Shown: positions 1 through 8,407 of the stretch, in pieces
Position numbering within the stretch: position 1 is the stretch's first letter
Layout of the letters: the number at the start of each line of letters is the position of its first letter
Virus record (IMG/VR): IMGVR_UViG_3300046660_000226
Location: 1 to 24,373 of that record
Reading direction: 5' to 3' (one strand)
Source: a virus
DNA length: 24,373 nt
The notes under the pieces: model-generated
The model's input: the letters and a program-made list of their open reading frames with translations, nothing else
Told to the model about the DNA's origin: nothing
The model's database searches: none
Program-made: the position numbers and the translations under genes

Positions 1-1493
1 ATCTCGTTATAATCGCCGCTCGCTGACGATGAGGTTACCAGAGCATCGCGCCGAACGCCGAGCGCGAAGATACCCGTGTCTCCGGACGCCGCCACAGCGT
101 CTTCTGCCTTGCCGAGATTGGTGGCTGCGACACCCGGCGTCACGGTGCCAATATTGCCGATGCTGTTCGTGCCAGTAGGTAGAGCGGCATCCAGAGCTAC
201 CATCGCAGCGCCCGGAACCGCGCGTAAGGTTACCGTCGCCGTGCCCGTCATCGCTGCGAGCCCCGTCACCCGAACAGCAACGGCCCCCGCTACATCTGCT
301 TGGAAAACGCTCTTTAGCGCCGACGTGATGGTGGCGAGGTATCCGCCCGTGTTGGTGTCGATCAGCGGAACACCGCCGACCGTCACCCAATTGACGTTAT
401 CGACGGTCATCTGGAGCGACAGCGCTCCGGTGTATGTGCCCGTCGTCTGGATCATCACCGTGGGCATCCCGTTTGTCGTCAGGGATACCGCCGAACCTGC
501 CGTGGCAACGCCAGCCGGAACAAGGTTCTGCGTCGTGATGTTGCCGGTGGCCGTCAGTTCCGGCGTGATGACCGCCGCACGGCCCGAAGAGTCAACGGCT
601 TGTTGCCGCCAGGGGTAGGTAGCGTCCGAATTGGTATAGTTTGACCCGCCAGAAACGCCGAGTAGGAAGGCGGTTAGCGTGAACGTCGTCGCCAGCACCG
701 TGCTGACGGCAGGCGTCGTGATCGCCGCGAAGCGGAGCGGAAGGGTGCCAATAGCCGGGGTCCACGATGCGACACCGACAGGCACGTCCAGGCCCGTCGC
801 GGTATTCGACATGTAGAAATATGCATACCCGTTGTAATAACGGATCACCACGATCGCGACGCCGCTCGCCGGCCAGACCAGATTAGACCCGTAGGTCGCG
901 AGCGTCATGTTCGGCGCCCAGCTACCAGGAGCCGTGATCAGCGCAGGGTTCGTGGAGTTCACTACATAGCGCACCCCGCCGATATAGACGACCGCGTTCA
1001 GCGCGCCCGTTACGTCGACCTCGAACCCGTGGCCGTCCGTCAGTGGGGTCGCCGCAGCATAACTCGATACCACGCCGACGCCGAAGAACCTATGCGCATT
1101 GGGGTTGGTCTGCTGGCTGCCGATATTCATCTGACCGACGAGCAGGTTTGGTGCGACGCTCGGGGTAAAGCTCGGCTGGCTGACGGCGACAGAAGAAACC
1201 GAGTTCGCAGCGGTTAGGCTCGCGACTAGCGAGCCCGATGCGGTGGTAGGCAGTGTGGTGCCGCTCACCGTCCACCGGTTGGTTGTGTCCAACGCGGTGT
1301 CAAACGAGTCATTAAAGAGCGCCGTTTGAATCCCGCTGACCTGCAAGGCGCCAAACGGATCTGCCTTGGCGACAATTCCGAAAGGTGCTTGGGTCGGAGT
1401 GCTGATCTGCGTCGTAGTAACGCCGCTGCCGGAGACGACGTTAACGGGGACCGGATTGGTGTCCGATATCCGGTCTTGATTGGAAAACGCCAT
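1..1493 (-). CDS. virion structural protein (tail/fibre-associated), cut by left edge
   Basis: An uninterrupted minus-strand frame runs from an ATG at 1493 to the left edge, giving 497 codons without a stop, so the C-terminus is missing. Upstream of the ATG is GGCGGGG, and the gene begins 13 bases after the stop of the previous gene, in line with the structural operon. The protein is rich in Thr, Ala, Val, Gly and Asn with almost no Cys, typical of beta-rich virion proteins. Near the edge it has the segment NLGKAEDAVAASGDTGIFAL followed by VRRDAL, which resembles a motif common in hypothetical virion proteins of phages infecting Proteobacteria. Position after the capsid and cement genes suggests a tail, head-tail or fibre component. 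The exact role cannot be told. Open reading frames on the plus strand over this stretch are antisense shadows. Confidence 0.75.
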   Translation of the reverse strand, partial: MAFSNQDRISDTNPVPVNVVSGSGVTTTQISTPTQAPFGIVAKADPFGALQVSGIQTALFNDSFDTALDTTNRWTVSGTTLPTTASGSLVASLTAANSVSSVAVSQPSFTPSVAPNLLVGQMNIGSQQTNPNAHRFFGVGVVSSYAAATPLTDGHGFEVDVTGALNAVVYIGGVRYVVNSTNPALITAPGSWAPNMTLATYGSNLVWPASGVAIVVIRYYNGYAYFYMSNTATGLDVPVGVASWTPAIGTLPLRFAAITTPAVSTVLATTFTLTAFLLGVSGGSNYTNSDATYPWRQQAVDSSGRAAVITPELTATGNITTQNLVPAGVATAGSAVSLTTNGMPTVMIQTTGTYTGALSLQMTVDNVNWVTVGGVPLIDTNTGGYLATITSALKSVFQADVAGAVAVRVTGLAAMTGTATVTLRAVPGAAMVALDAALPTGTNSIGNIGTVTPGVAATNLGKAEDAVAASGDTGIFALGVRRDALVTSSSASGDYNE

Positions 1494-1506
1494 CCCCGCC
1501 TACCCC

Positions 1507-1827
1507 TTAGCGCGCAGGATCGTGCGCAGCCTTGATCGCCGTGATCAGATCTTCCTTGGACAGACCCGCGACAGGAATGCCGCGCTCGGTCGCCATGGCT
1601 TCGAGTGCCTGTTTCGACAGTTTGCCGAGATCGACGTCATCCGGCGAAGGATCGAGTGCCGCCTGGGTGGCAGCGAGCAACGCCGCATCCTTGCCAGTCG
1701 GCTTCATCCATTCCTTCGAAACCGGAATATCGGCGGGAACCATCTCGCCCGGCTCGATGATTGTGTCGGCATAGCCGCGCTCGGTGGCGACGTGGGTATT
1801 TGCACCCGTAAGCTTTACATTGGTCAT
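1507..1827 (-). CDS. small phage protein with C-terminal SAP/Rho-N-like motif
   Basis: A 106-residue protein with a good ribosome-binding site (GGAGG, 8 bases before the ATG), between the cement protein and the large virion protein. Residues about 68-103 form two short helices with the pattern LSKQALEAMATERGIPVAGL followed by SKEDLITAI. This is like the SAP/HeH/Rho-N helix-extension-helix fold that binds nucleic acid or acts as a protein-protein clip. The N-terminal half contains the pattern EPGEMVPADIPVSKEWM, similar to small head-completion or decoration proteins. I infer a minor virion or head-completion role from position; a DNA-binding role is possible from the C-terminal motif. Confidence 0.7.
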   Translation of the reverse strand: MTNVKLTGANTHVATERGYADTIIEPGEMVPADIPVSKEWMKPTGKDAALLAATQAALDPSPDDVDLGKLSKQALEAMATERGIPVAGLSKEDLITAIKAAHDPAR

Positions 1828-1831
1828 TGGA

Positions 1832-2266
1832 TCAGCCTCCCTGCGACTGGCGAGCAGCGACGACCGCCGAGAACACCTTGCCCGTGCTCGGCGCGGTGCC
1901 GGCGACGGTGTAGTTCAGACGGACGTATTCGAGATTGGTGCCGACCGGGAATTCTGCCGGGAAGTCCAGGCGAGCGCCCAGCGTCAGTTCGGCCAACAGG
2001 TAGGTCCGCGAGGCCACAGTCACCGGAGTGGTGAACGCTGCGTCGGTCGCAACCTGAAGAGCGATGTTCAGGCTGGTGAGGTTGTTGAACGCCTGCGTGA
2101 TCTGCGTCGATACCTTGGCGCCGCAGCCTTCCCCGATATCGCGCTTGAGCGCCGTGGACGAACCGGCCGGCGTACCCGGTGCGGTCAGGTCGATGACGTT
2201 GGTCGAAGCCGCCGTGGCGGTAATCGCCTGGCTGTCGCTGAAGACCAGAGTGTTGTCGATGATCAT
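1832..2266 (-). CDS. capsid cement (decoration) protein, Bbp16-like
   Basis: A 144-residue protein directly downstream of the major capsid gene. It starts MIIDNTLVFSDSQAIT and has the alternating hydrophobic, Thr/Ala-rich composition of a beta-sandwich. Start, length and position match the Bbp16 family first known from Bordetella phage BPP-1, whose members bind the outside of the capsid and reinforce it. The pattern LAELTLGARLDFP near residues 90-103 and the closing segment on inter-subunit strands fit this family. The ATG at 2266 is preceded by GGGAGA at 8 bases. Assignment rests on family resemblance plus gene order, not on a search. Confidence 0.75.
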   Translation of the reverse strand: MIIDNTLVFSDSQAITATAASTNVIDLTAPGTPAGSSTALKRDIGEGCGAKVSTQITQAFNNLTSLNIALQVATDAAFTTPVTVASRTYLLAELTLGARLDFPAEFPVGTNLEYVRLNYTVAGTAPSTGKVFSAVVAARQSQGG

Positions 2267-2290
2267 GTCAAATTCTCCCTGCCCTGCGGC

Positions 2291-3310
2291 TCAGCTCACG
2301 ACGGTTTCGGTGTTCAAAAGCGCGTCGGTCTTGCGGATGGGAATACCGCGGTAGGTCATCACCTCGCGGCCTTCGAGATCCATCGGGGTCAGACGCAACG
2401 CCGTGTTGGTCGTGTTCGTCTGCGTGGCGTCGAGCGCCTCGTAGACGTCCGAGTTGACGTAGAGGACGGTGCGGCCGATCGACGCGGCGTTCGGGTCCTT
2501 CATGTCCTGAGCGAAGCGGACCTGATGCAGCTTGTGGTAAGCCTTGCGGAGGAACTTGTAGAGGTCGACCGTGCCAGCCTGCATGTCCGAAACGTCGATG
2601 TTGCAGACACGGGCATTGGTGCGCCAGTCGCGAACCGCAACGCCGAAGTGCCAGCGGAACAGCTCTTCCATCACGTAATAGGCGTTGCCGTTCGTGTCGG
2701 TGACGCGCTGCTCGCCCTTGTCCTCGCGGGCGATGCCGGCCTTTGTGCCCTGCGGATAGATCAGCGTGGTCGCGTCTTCGGCATGGGTGACAAACATCAT
2801 CGAAGTGTTGTCCGAGCCGACACCGCCGGCAGAGATGACCTGCGACGATGCGGCGCCCCCGGACAACTTGTTGTAGCGCGCGAACAGGCCCATCGGCTGT
2901 TCGGGATTGATGTTCGAATTCGCGTAGAAGGCCGCCGTTTCGGCAGTCTGCGTCAGCGATTCCAGGAAGCTCTTGGCTTCGGCGAGGCGGGCAGCGGCGG
3001 CGTTGGGCGAGATATCGAGCAAGCGCTTGTCGACCGTCGACAGACCTTCCACGAAGCCGGTGGTGTCCGTCACCTGGGCGCGGGCAGACTTCGACTGCGG
3101 GATACCCTGATAGAGGCGACCCCACGTCACGCTCGGCAGGCCGGTGCGGATTGCGTGCTTGTGCGACGTGCCGCTGTTGCACGGCGTAGCAATCGCGTCC
3201 TGCACTAGCGGCGAGAGGCGATGAAGCATCTCGATGACCTTCGCCATCGCCTGGTCGTCGGCACTGATCATGTCGATCAGGTTGAGGAAGGAATTCCCAA
3301 TGGTCGCCAT
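2291..3310 (-). CDS. major capsid protein (BPP-1 Bbp17-like, HK97 fold expected)
   Basis: A 339-residue protein in the usual size range for podoviral capsid subunits. It opens MATIGNSFLNLIDM and continues with segments typical of the BPP-1 capsid family: KHAIRTGLPSVTWGRLYQGI, followed by QVTDTTGFVEGLSTVDKRLL near residues 80-100, and a C-terminal region with a tyrosine-arginine-glycine-isoleucine stretch (TYRGIPIRKTDAL). In that family many copies build the icosahedral shell with an HK97 fold. The gene lies between scaffold and cement genes, the standard order. A Shine-Dalgarno GGGGAG overlaps the stop of the scaffold gene (stop and ATG four bases apart), so translation is probably coupled. 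A long plus-strand frame over this gene is a codon-bias shadow. Confidence 0.9.
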   Translation of the reverse strand: MATIGNSFLNLIDMISADDQAMAKVIEMLHRLSPLVQDAIATPCNSGTSHKHAIRTGLPSVTWGRLYQGIPQSKSARAQVTDTTGFVEGLSTVDKRLLDISPNAAAARLAEAKSFLESLTQTAETAAFYANSNINPEQPMGLFARYNKLSGGAASSQVISAGGVGSDNTSMMFVTHAEDATTLIYPQGTKAGIAREDKGEQRVTDTNGNAYYVMEELFRWHFGVAVRDWRTNARVCNIDVSDMQAGTVDLYKFLRKAYHKLHQVRFAQDMKDPNAASIGRTVLYVNSDVYEALDATQTNTTNTALRLTPMDLEGREVMTYRGIPIRKTDALLNTETVVS

Positions 3311-3314
3311 GATA

Positions 3315-3977
3315 TTACTCCCCGGTCTTCGTCATGTCAGGATAAAGGATTGCGTCGTCCGACTTCTTGACGGACGGGTTCGCGGTGCGGATGAAATCGC
3401 TGTCTTCGCCGATCGCCTTGCCGACCTTCGACCATGCGCGGATCATTTCGGGATGATTGCCCAAGCCGCTCTCATCGAGCAGCTTGCGGAATGGGCTGTC
3501 CTTGACGAAGCCGAGGCGATCGAGTGCAGTCGCAGCCAAGGCCAAGTTGTCGCCAAATGCCTTGCCGCCGATTTCCGGGTCAGCCTTCGCCGATGTCAGC
3601 CACTTGGCGCGCTCGGTTGTGATGCTGTCGATCATCTGCTGATCGCGGTTTGCTATGACGCCCTGGAGAACAGGGACCAGCTTGTTGGCCTGATCGTTCG
3701 AAAGGCCGAGGTCCTTGAGGACCGGCGTTGCCAGTTCGACGGCGGCCTGATCAATCTCGACACCATCAACCGGCGTGAATTCGTATTTCTCGGGAACCTC
3801 AGCCTCGGGCTTTTTCTCGTCTACCTTGGCTTCCGCGTCCGTCTTTCCCTCGGTCGTGGCCGCCTCTTCGGCGCCAGTCTCAACGGAAACATCCGCACCG
3901 CCATTGAGTGCGGTTGCTTCGACGCCATCAGTCGTCGTCGCTTCCGTCGATGTCTCCGTAGGTACTGCTTCGGTCAC
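3315..3977 (-). CDS. head scaffolding protein
   Basis: A 220-residue acidic protein immediately upstream of the capsid gene. Residues 1-60 are a disordered, Glu/Thr/Ala-rich stretch; the rest is predicted helical, with a central segment PVLKDLGLSNDQANKLVPVL and a basic, charged C-terminus. Such a layout (acidic disordered N-terminus, helical core, position between portal and capsid) is characteristic of phage scaffolds, which guide procapsid assembly and then leave. The start overlaps the end of the preceding gene by 50 bases in another frame. A protease domain, present in some capsid-maturation cassettes, is not visible. Confidence 0.8.
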   Translation of the reverse strand: MTEAVPTETSTEATTTDGVEATALNGGADVSVETGAEEAATTEGKTDAEAKVDEKKPEAEVPEKYEFTPVDGVEIDQAAVELATPVLKDLGLSNDQANKLVPVLQGVIANRDQQMIDSITTERAKWLTSAKADPEIGGKAFGDNLALAATALDRLGFVKDSPFRKLLDESGLGNHPEMIRAWSKVGKAIGEDSDFIRTANPSVKKSDDAILYPDMTKTGE

Positions 3978-4257
3978 GCTTGGGCTCCTTCGAGGTTGTC
4001 GATTGCGCAGCTTCGCGGAGAGTTTGAATCAGCGTCAGGACAGGGACGCCGCTCGGCGATTGGACGGGCTGGGCCTCATCCATGCTGCGAAGTATCTCCA
4101 ACCCCAGGTTCCTGCGCCCCTCTGCGATGAGGTTGCGACCATCGGTCCCGTTGGTGGCGGGATCGAATATGCCAGCGGTTTGAATCAGGTCCCAGAGAAA
4201 GCGAATGAAGGCCGGATTGGCCAAGAGTGTTTCGCGATCGGCCTTTGCCAGGCTCAC
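3928..4257 (-). CDS. Bbp19-like conserved phage protein
   Basis: A 109-residue protein sitting between portal and scaffold genes; its ATG overlaps the portal stop (ATGA) and its end overlaps the scaffold start by 50 bases. Residues 10-60 have the pattern NPAFIRFLWDLIQTAGIF ... TDGRNLIAEGRRNLGLEIL, which I recognise as a short conserved domain present at the same locus in BPP-1-like phages (Bbp19-like). The C-terminus is a hydrophilic tail ending in aspartates. The molecular function of the family is not known to me; position suggests a role in head assembly or as a portal partner. Family assignment is from memory. Confidence 0.7.
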   Translation of the reverse strand: MSLAKADRETLLANPAFIRFLWDLIQTAGIFDPATNGTDGRNLIAEGRRNLGLEILRSMDEAQPVQSPSGVPVLTLIQTLREAAQSTTSKEPKRDRSSTYGDIDGSDDD

Positions 4258-5903
4258 AGCGCTGGAGCCGCCGGCATGCCGCCATTCTGCGCTGCCTCGC
4301 TCAGCAATCTCGCGGCATCGGCCCCATCGCGAACAGCAGGCATCGACGCAGCCAGCTTCTCGGCCTGCTGCTGCTGAGCGCGCTGATCACGGATTTCCTG
4401 AGCGTCCTTGAGCGAGCGGAGGATCTTGGGTGGCGCCCCTACCCTGTCGGCATATTCCTCAACTGCTTCGTCAATCTCCAGACGATCAGCGGCTTCCGGA
4501 AAACTGGCGGCGAGATTGCCAATGAACGATACCGTGCGCTCGATCTGGCCAACCCCGACCATGCGCTGCATCTGGGCGAGGATGGAGATGAAGTCGATCT
4601 TGAGCGGCTTACCCTGCAACGCATCGGGAGCGTCGGGTAGCATCTGCTTGCGTGCCATGATTCCGAACGCCCGTTCGATCGCCACTTCCAGCTTTTCGGA
4701 ATTCACGCGCTCGATGACCGGCCCGAGCTGGGTCAGCTTCTCTTCGTTGCGGCTGGCGATTTCCTCTACGTTGCGGGGCTGGATGCCCTGCATGTTGGTG
4801 ATCGCCATGAATAGATCGGCATAGGTCAGGTTGTCGATCGCCGAAGCAACACGCTGAACGTCCTGCATGATCGCATCGATCGCCTGATACGGCATCAGGT
4901 AAGGGACAAAGACCTGATCCTTGTCGATGCCCGAGGCGGAAACGACGTTCCCCGGCATTCCGGTAAGCTTCACACTGGCAGGACTGATCTTCTCGGGGTC
5001 GACCAGCTTAGCCGTGGCTTGCGTCTTGCGCTTGGTCTGGAGCTGAAGCTCGCGCATGTCGGGCAGCGCGTCGAAGCCAGGCGAGGTGCCGTAGGTATCC
5101 CCCCCGGTCGTATCCCATCGCGGCGCCCAGAACGGCTGCTCTTCCATGCCGCCCTCGCGCAGCAGGGTGTCGGGGCGCTGGTCGTTCTCATCCCACCACA
5201 GAGACGACCATGGCTTGCCCTTGGCGGTCATCAGATCGGGGTCTTGATCGCGGTTCGGCTCGATCGCGTGGATGACCGGAACCATCGTGTCGTAATTCGA
5301 CGTATCGTAGGCCTGCTGAATCCAGGGCGTGACGTTCTTCCTGAACGACTGCACCGCCTGATGCACGGTCATTGGCACCCGGCGATAGAGCGTATCCGCT
5401 ACGCTCGCGTCACTCAGCCCAATCCAGTATTCGCCCACGGTCAGGGCATGGCACACAGCCCCCTGAACGGGATGATCGACCATCACGCACCCTTCGGTGC
5501 CGAACATGCCGAGTTCGCCGTACCCGGATTTGACCGCGCTGTAGAAGTTCGTGCCCGACAGGAAATTGTATAGCCGGCGCTCGACCTCAGCGAGGTACAG
5601 CTTCACATCCTGATTATCGGCCAGCGATTCATCGTAAGGCGCCAAGCGAAACCATGGCCGCGATGGCGACGACAGTCCGCTGGTCATGCCGCCGGTCAGT
5701 GTGCGGAAAGCAAGAATGGCGTGGCTGTTGTAGATCGCGCGGTTGGTGCGCTTGAAGTTCTTGTTCTGCTCGGCGTTCAGGAACCGTGACCGGCTCGGCT
5801 GAGCGTATTGAGCAATTTCCTTCCACTCAGCCTCATAGGGCTGGCGGGCAGATACCAGCCCGGCCATGCGGCGGATGCTGCGCTGCTTTATCGTGTCGGC
5901 CAT
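4254..5903 (-). CDS. portal protein (podovirus head-to-tail connector)
   Basis: A 549-residue protein with the hallmarks of the head-tail connector family of podoviruses (T7 gp8/BPP-1 Bbp21 type). The N-terminus has RQPYEAEWKEIAQYAQPSRS, followed by a hydrophobic-aromatic segment LTGGMTSGLSSPSRPWFRL near residues 70-88, which is strongly typical. A helix-rich C-terminal crown with a QQQQAEKLAAS stretch follows. The protein forms the dodecameric ring at one capsid vertex through which DNA is packaged. Its ATG overlaps the stop of the upstream 64-residue gene (TAATG) and its own stop overlaps the next ATG. Length and order relative to the terminase fit. No frameshift or missing segment is visible. 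Confidence 0.93.
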   Translation of the reverse strand: MADTIKQRSIRRMAGLVSARQPYEAEWKEIAQYAQPSRSRFLNAEQNKNFKRTNRAIYNSHAILAFRTLTGGMTSGLSSPSRPWFRLAPYDESLADNQDVKLYLAEVERRLYNFLSGTNFYSAVKSGYGELGMFGTEGCVMVDHPVQGAVCHALTVGEYWIGLSDASVADTLYRRVPMTVHQAVQSFRKNVTPWIQQAYDTSNYDTMVPVIHAIEPNRDQDPDLMTAKGKPWSSLWWDENDQRPDTLLREGGMEEQPFWAPRWDTTGGDTYGTSPGFDALPDMRELQLQTKRKTQATAKLVDPEKISPASVKLTGMPGNVVSASGIDKDQVFVPYLMPYQAIDAIMQDVQRVASAIDNLTYADLFMAITNMQGIQPRNVEEIASRNEEKLTQLGPVIERVNSEKLEVAIERAFGIMARKQMLPDAPDALQGKPLKIDFISILAQMQRMVGVGQIERTVSFIGNLAASFPEAADRLEIDEAVEEYADRVGAPPKILRSLKDAQEIRDQRAQQQQAEKLAASMPAVRDGADAARLLSEAAQNGGMPAAPAL

Positions 5904-6097
5904 TAGCCGCCCAGAACGGACGTGGTATTCGGCGAACCCAGCCCTAGCGCGCCGGTGAAGGCGGTTGCCGACATCGCGCGGCGGCGGCGCGCTTCGTCAT
6001 CGATGCGACCTGCGGTTGCGCCGTTGTCGGGCAGCTTGAGCGCCTGACGCTCCGGGATGGACGCGGGCGTTGGAACCTTGGGGGTGGAGATGCACAT
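5903..6097 (-). CDS. small conserved phage protein upstream of portal
   Basis: A 64-residue protein starting MCISTPKVPTPASIPERQAL, with a Pro-rich N-terminus, a central Arg-rich cluster (DDEARRRRAMS) and a C-terminus GLGSPNTTSVLGG. Similar small proteins with a Cys near the start, PxxPERQ and a terminal LGSPN motif occur beside portal genes in podovirus-like phages and prophages; I know no function. Its stop overlaps the portal ATG as TAATG, and its start overlaps the preceding stop as TGATG, so it is locked into the translation chain. A role as a minor virion or connector accessory protein is only inferred from place. Confidence 0.7.
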   Translation of the reverse strand: MCISTPKVPTPASIPERQALKLPDNGATAGRIDDEARRRRAMSATAFTGALGLGSPNTTSVLGG

Positions 6098-6252
6098 CAG
6101 GCTTTGACCGGCGTCTTGCGCTCTTGGCGCTCGGCTGGTCTCGCTGCTGTGGGCTGGTCCACGATCACATGAACTTCGTTCGGATCGTCGGCGTAGCGCG
6201 TGGCTACGGTATCGGCTTCATCGAGCGTTTTGACGTGGATCGTGATGCGCAT
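6097..6252 (-). CDS. small protein (51 aa) between large terminase and portal block
   Basis: A short frame too small for routine calling: ATG at 6252, stop TGA at 6099-6097, 51 residues, beginning MRITIHVKTLDEADTVATRY and ending KTPVKA. Its stop overlaps the ATG of the next gene (TGATG), the junction type used throughout this operon, and it fills the otherwise empty gap after the large terminase gene. The first 32 residues read as a beta-alpha-beta element (MRITIHVKTL ... NEVHVIVD), followed by a charged tail. No family recognised. Confidence 0.6.
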   Translation of the reverse strand: MRITIHVKTLDEADTVATRYADDPNEVHVIVDQPTAARPAERQERKTPVKA

Positions 6253-6295
6253 GGCACCGCGCTACGTGCGCTGATGCGGCGGTTGAATCGCGGGG

Positions 6296-7819
6296 CTAGT
6301 TGCCTAACTCCGCATAGAGATCGTCGGCACTGTTCTTCTTACCATAGTTCGCTGGGTCGAGATAACCAGGCACTTCACGCGGCTGGACAGGCTCGGCGAA
6401 CGTGCACGCCAGCGCGTCACCATCATCCGGCGATGCAAGTCCCCTCGCCTTCATGTGCTCTTTCTTCTCAAGCTGGACAGCCTGATCTGCGTTGAACCCA
6501 TATTCCGGGCCGATCAGATCATCGTGCAGCCCTTGGTGATCCGGAATGCATCCACCCGATAGCCAATGCCGCATGTTCGTCCACATCTCCGCCCGCTTGT
6601 TGGCGACGCGAACGCGAGATCCGCCAGTCCAATGGGCATCACGGACCTTCGTGCTGCCGAACCACACTTCGCTGATCATCTGGTCTGGCATGAGCTGGCG
6701 AAGGCGGTCGATAATCGCGGCACCGATGTTGCCGGCGTCCACGAATATCGCATCAGGGCGCCACTGGGCTGCCTCTAGGGCGATATCCCCAGCCACTGTC
6801 ATGGCATCCATATGGTGCCAGCGCTTCCATGGGCGGCTTCTCGCATCACGGCCACAGCGAATAGCAAGCGTTGAGTGATCGTCACCGAACCGCGCGCAGT
6901 CCACCCCGAAGATAACAGGGTCACTGCCGATCGTATGACCGAGCGGGCGGGACTTCGCTTCCTCAACGACAGCGCTGGGAATGAACTGCATGGACGATGC
7001 AGAGGGAAATTGCCCCAATACGCGCACCTTAACGATATCGCTATCCGCTCCATACGTCTCGATCATTTCCGCAAGGCGTTTCTTGTTCGTGCGCTTGACC
7101 GTTCGACTGTCTATCTGACGGGTCCGCCAAAGGTGCCTGAACCTGCCAAAGCAATCACGGAAGCGACCTGTGTTGCGCGTCGGATTGCCATATACGAACC
7201 ACAGCATCTCGGTTTCGTCGTCGGTCAGGGCGCCCTCTGCCACCTCCCAGATGCGGTCGATAATCGCTGAGCCTTCGTCCATTATGATGAACACGCGCCG
7301 GCCTGCGTTGTGCAAGCCAGCAAATGCCTCTGTATTCCTCTCAGACCAAGGGATCGCATCGCATCGCCACGTCTTGTCGTGTCCCGCTGAACGAGACGAT
7401 ATGCTTGTGGCCTGAAGGTCGAACATCTCCCGCAATTCTGGTAAGCGGATGAGAGAGAACCATTTCGCAACCTCTGGCCAGGTCTTGGTGCGAAGCTGGG
7501 TATCCGTATTCGCGGTGACCACGCCACGCGCGTCGGGGAATGTCATTATTGCCCATAGGACCAACCAGGCCACCTCAGTCGATTTGCCCACACCGTGGCC
7601 AGAGGCGATTGCCTCCTGAATAATCCGGTACGGGTCATCTGTCAGACTCGCACCAACGTCCTCAAGTTGCTTATGCTGCCACTCGTCAGGCCCCGTTTCG
7701 TCGGCAAGAGACGTGCCTTCTACGCCCCAAGGGAAAGCCCAGAGTACGAAACCTAGCGGATCATGTTGGTACTTGAACAGCTCGGCCGTGATGCGTTTTG
7801 TAATCTCGACCCGGCTCAC
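6296..7819 (-). CDS. terL: terminase large subunit (packaging ATPase and nuclease)
   Basis: A 507-residue protein with both terminase domains. The ATPase half shows a Walker A motif GHGVGKST at residues 74-81, a Walker B strand VFIIMDE at 176-182 and the coupling motif GNPTR at 211-215. The C-terminal half shows the RNase H-like nuclease start IFGVDCARFGDD (Asp near residue 307) and later acidic clusters. It pumps DNA into the procapsid through the portal and cuts the concatemer. Translation starts at a GTG whose bases overlap the stop of the small subunit (GTGA), so the two are coupled. Length is usual for the family. Confidence 0.93.
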   Translation of the reverse strand: MSRVEITKRITAELFKYQHDPLGFVLWAFPWGVEGTSLADETGPDEWQHKQLEDVGASLTDDPYRIIQEAIASGHGVGKSTEVAWLVLWAIMTFPDARGVVTANTDTQLRTKTWPEVAKWFSLIRLPELREMFDLQATSISSRSAGHDKTWRCDAIPWSERNTEAFAGLHNAGRRVFIIMDEGSAIIDRIWEVAEGALTDDETEMLWFVYGNPTRNTGRFRDCFGRFRHLWRTRQIDSRTVKRTNKKRLAEMIETYGADSDIVKVRVLGQFPSASSMQFIPSAVVEEAKSRPLGHTIGSDPVIFGVDCARFGDDHSTLAIRCGRDARSRPWKRWHHMDAMTVAGDIALEAAQWRPDAIFVDAGNIGAAIIDRLRQLMPDQMISEVWFGSTKVRDAHWTGGSRVRVANKRAEMWTNMRHWLSGGCIPDHQGLHDDLIGPEYGFNADQAVQLEKKEHMKARGLASPDDGDALACTFAEPVQPREVPGYLDPANYGKKNSADDLYAELGN

Positions 7820-8394
7820 TGGACAGTCTGCCGTCGAAGCCGGCGCTCGTTCTGCGTCATTGAGTCAAGCAGTGCGAAGGGATCGGTAACCTCAACCTCT
7901 AGCTTGTCCTTGAACATTCCGAGATGTCGGCCGATCGACACGAGAGCCGCCTGCTTGTCATGCAGTTTTACTTTGAGCGCACCATCCTTGGTCTGACTGA
8001 TTTCCGATATGCATGCCGCAATCTCATCATCAATATGATCGCTGTCAAAGAGCGTGACGAGGTTGGCTACGCTAATCTGTACCTCGCCAGTTTCTTCAGC
8101 CTCGTCTTCATCCATTCGAGGGGCGTTTCCGGTCCACCTGAGCAAGCGGCGCATATCGGCGAAACCAATCTTAGCCAGTTCGCGGAGAACCATATCTTGG
8201 GTGATTTCGGTTCGCTCGGACCGCTGTTTCTGTGCATCCGCTACTGCCGCAGCCACCTTAGGATTGCTTAGGAGCTTGTGCCCTTCAACACCGCACACGT
8301 TATCATTGCCGGCATAACCGGCAGCACGGTATGCGCGGGTGGCATTTAGGTCGATCAGGTACTCTCGCACAAAGCGCTGCTGCTTCGGGGTCAT
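7816..8394 (-). CDS. terS: terminase small subunit
   Basis: A 192-residue protein beginning MTPKQQRFVREYLIDLNATR, followed by AYRAAGY and a helix-turn-helix region to about residue 50. This is the classic Terminase_2 N-terminal DNA-recognition domain (KQxxFVxEYLxDxNATxAYxxAGY). The small subunit recognises the packaging site and recruits the large subunit. I start it at 8394, not at a longer in-frame start at 8478, because the family begins at this Met, the AAGGG ribosome-binding site lies upstream, and the longer version would run into the preceding gene. The C-terminal half is charged and probably forms the oligomerisation region. Confidence 0.9.
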   Translation of the reverse strand: MTPKQQRFVREYLIDLNATRAYRAAGYAGNDNVCGVEGHKLLSNPKVAAAVADAQKQRSERTEITQDMVLRELAKIGFADMRRLLRWTGNAPRMDEDEAEETGEVQISVANLVTLFDSDHIDDEIAACISEISQTKDGALKVKLHDKQAALVSIGRHLGMFKDKLEVEVTDPFALLDSMTQNERRLRRQTVQ

Positions 8395-8407
8395 ATCCGT
8401 GTCGCCC

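Noticed and set aside
76-618. 180-codon plus-strand open frame at left edge
   Set aside because: Opposite an uninterrupted minus-strand virion gene with coherent composition and family-like motif.
1-1493. Diversity-generating retroelement, suspected because the head genes are BPP-1-like
   Set aside because: No reverse transcriptase and no template/variable repeat pair seen in the window; tail-fibre region is off the left edge.
2268-3182. 304-codon minus-strand frame in another register of the capsid gene
   Set aside because: Arg/His/Pro-rich shadow composition; capsid frame has clear family motifs.
1784-3208. 474-codon plus-strand open frame
   Set aside because: Antisense to the cement and capsid genes, Arg/Val-rich, no ribosome-binding site; produced by GC codon bias.
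3234-4130. 298-codon plus-strand open frame
   Set aside because: Antisense to the scaffold gene and start of capsid; no support from gene order.
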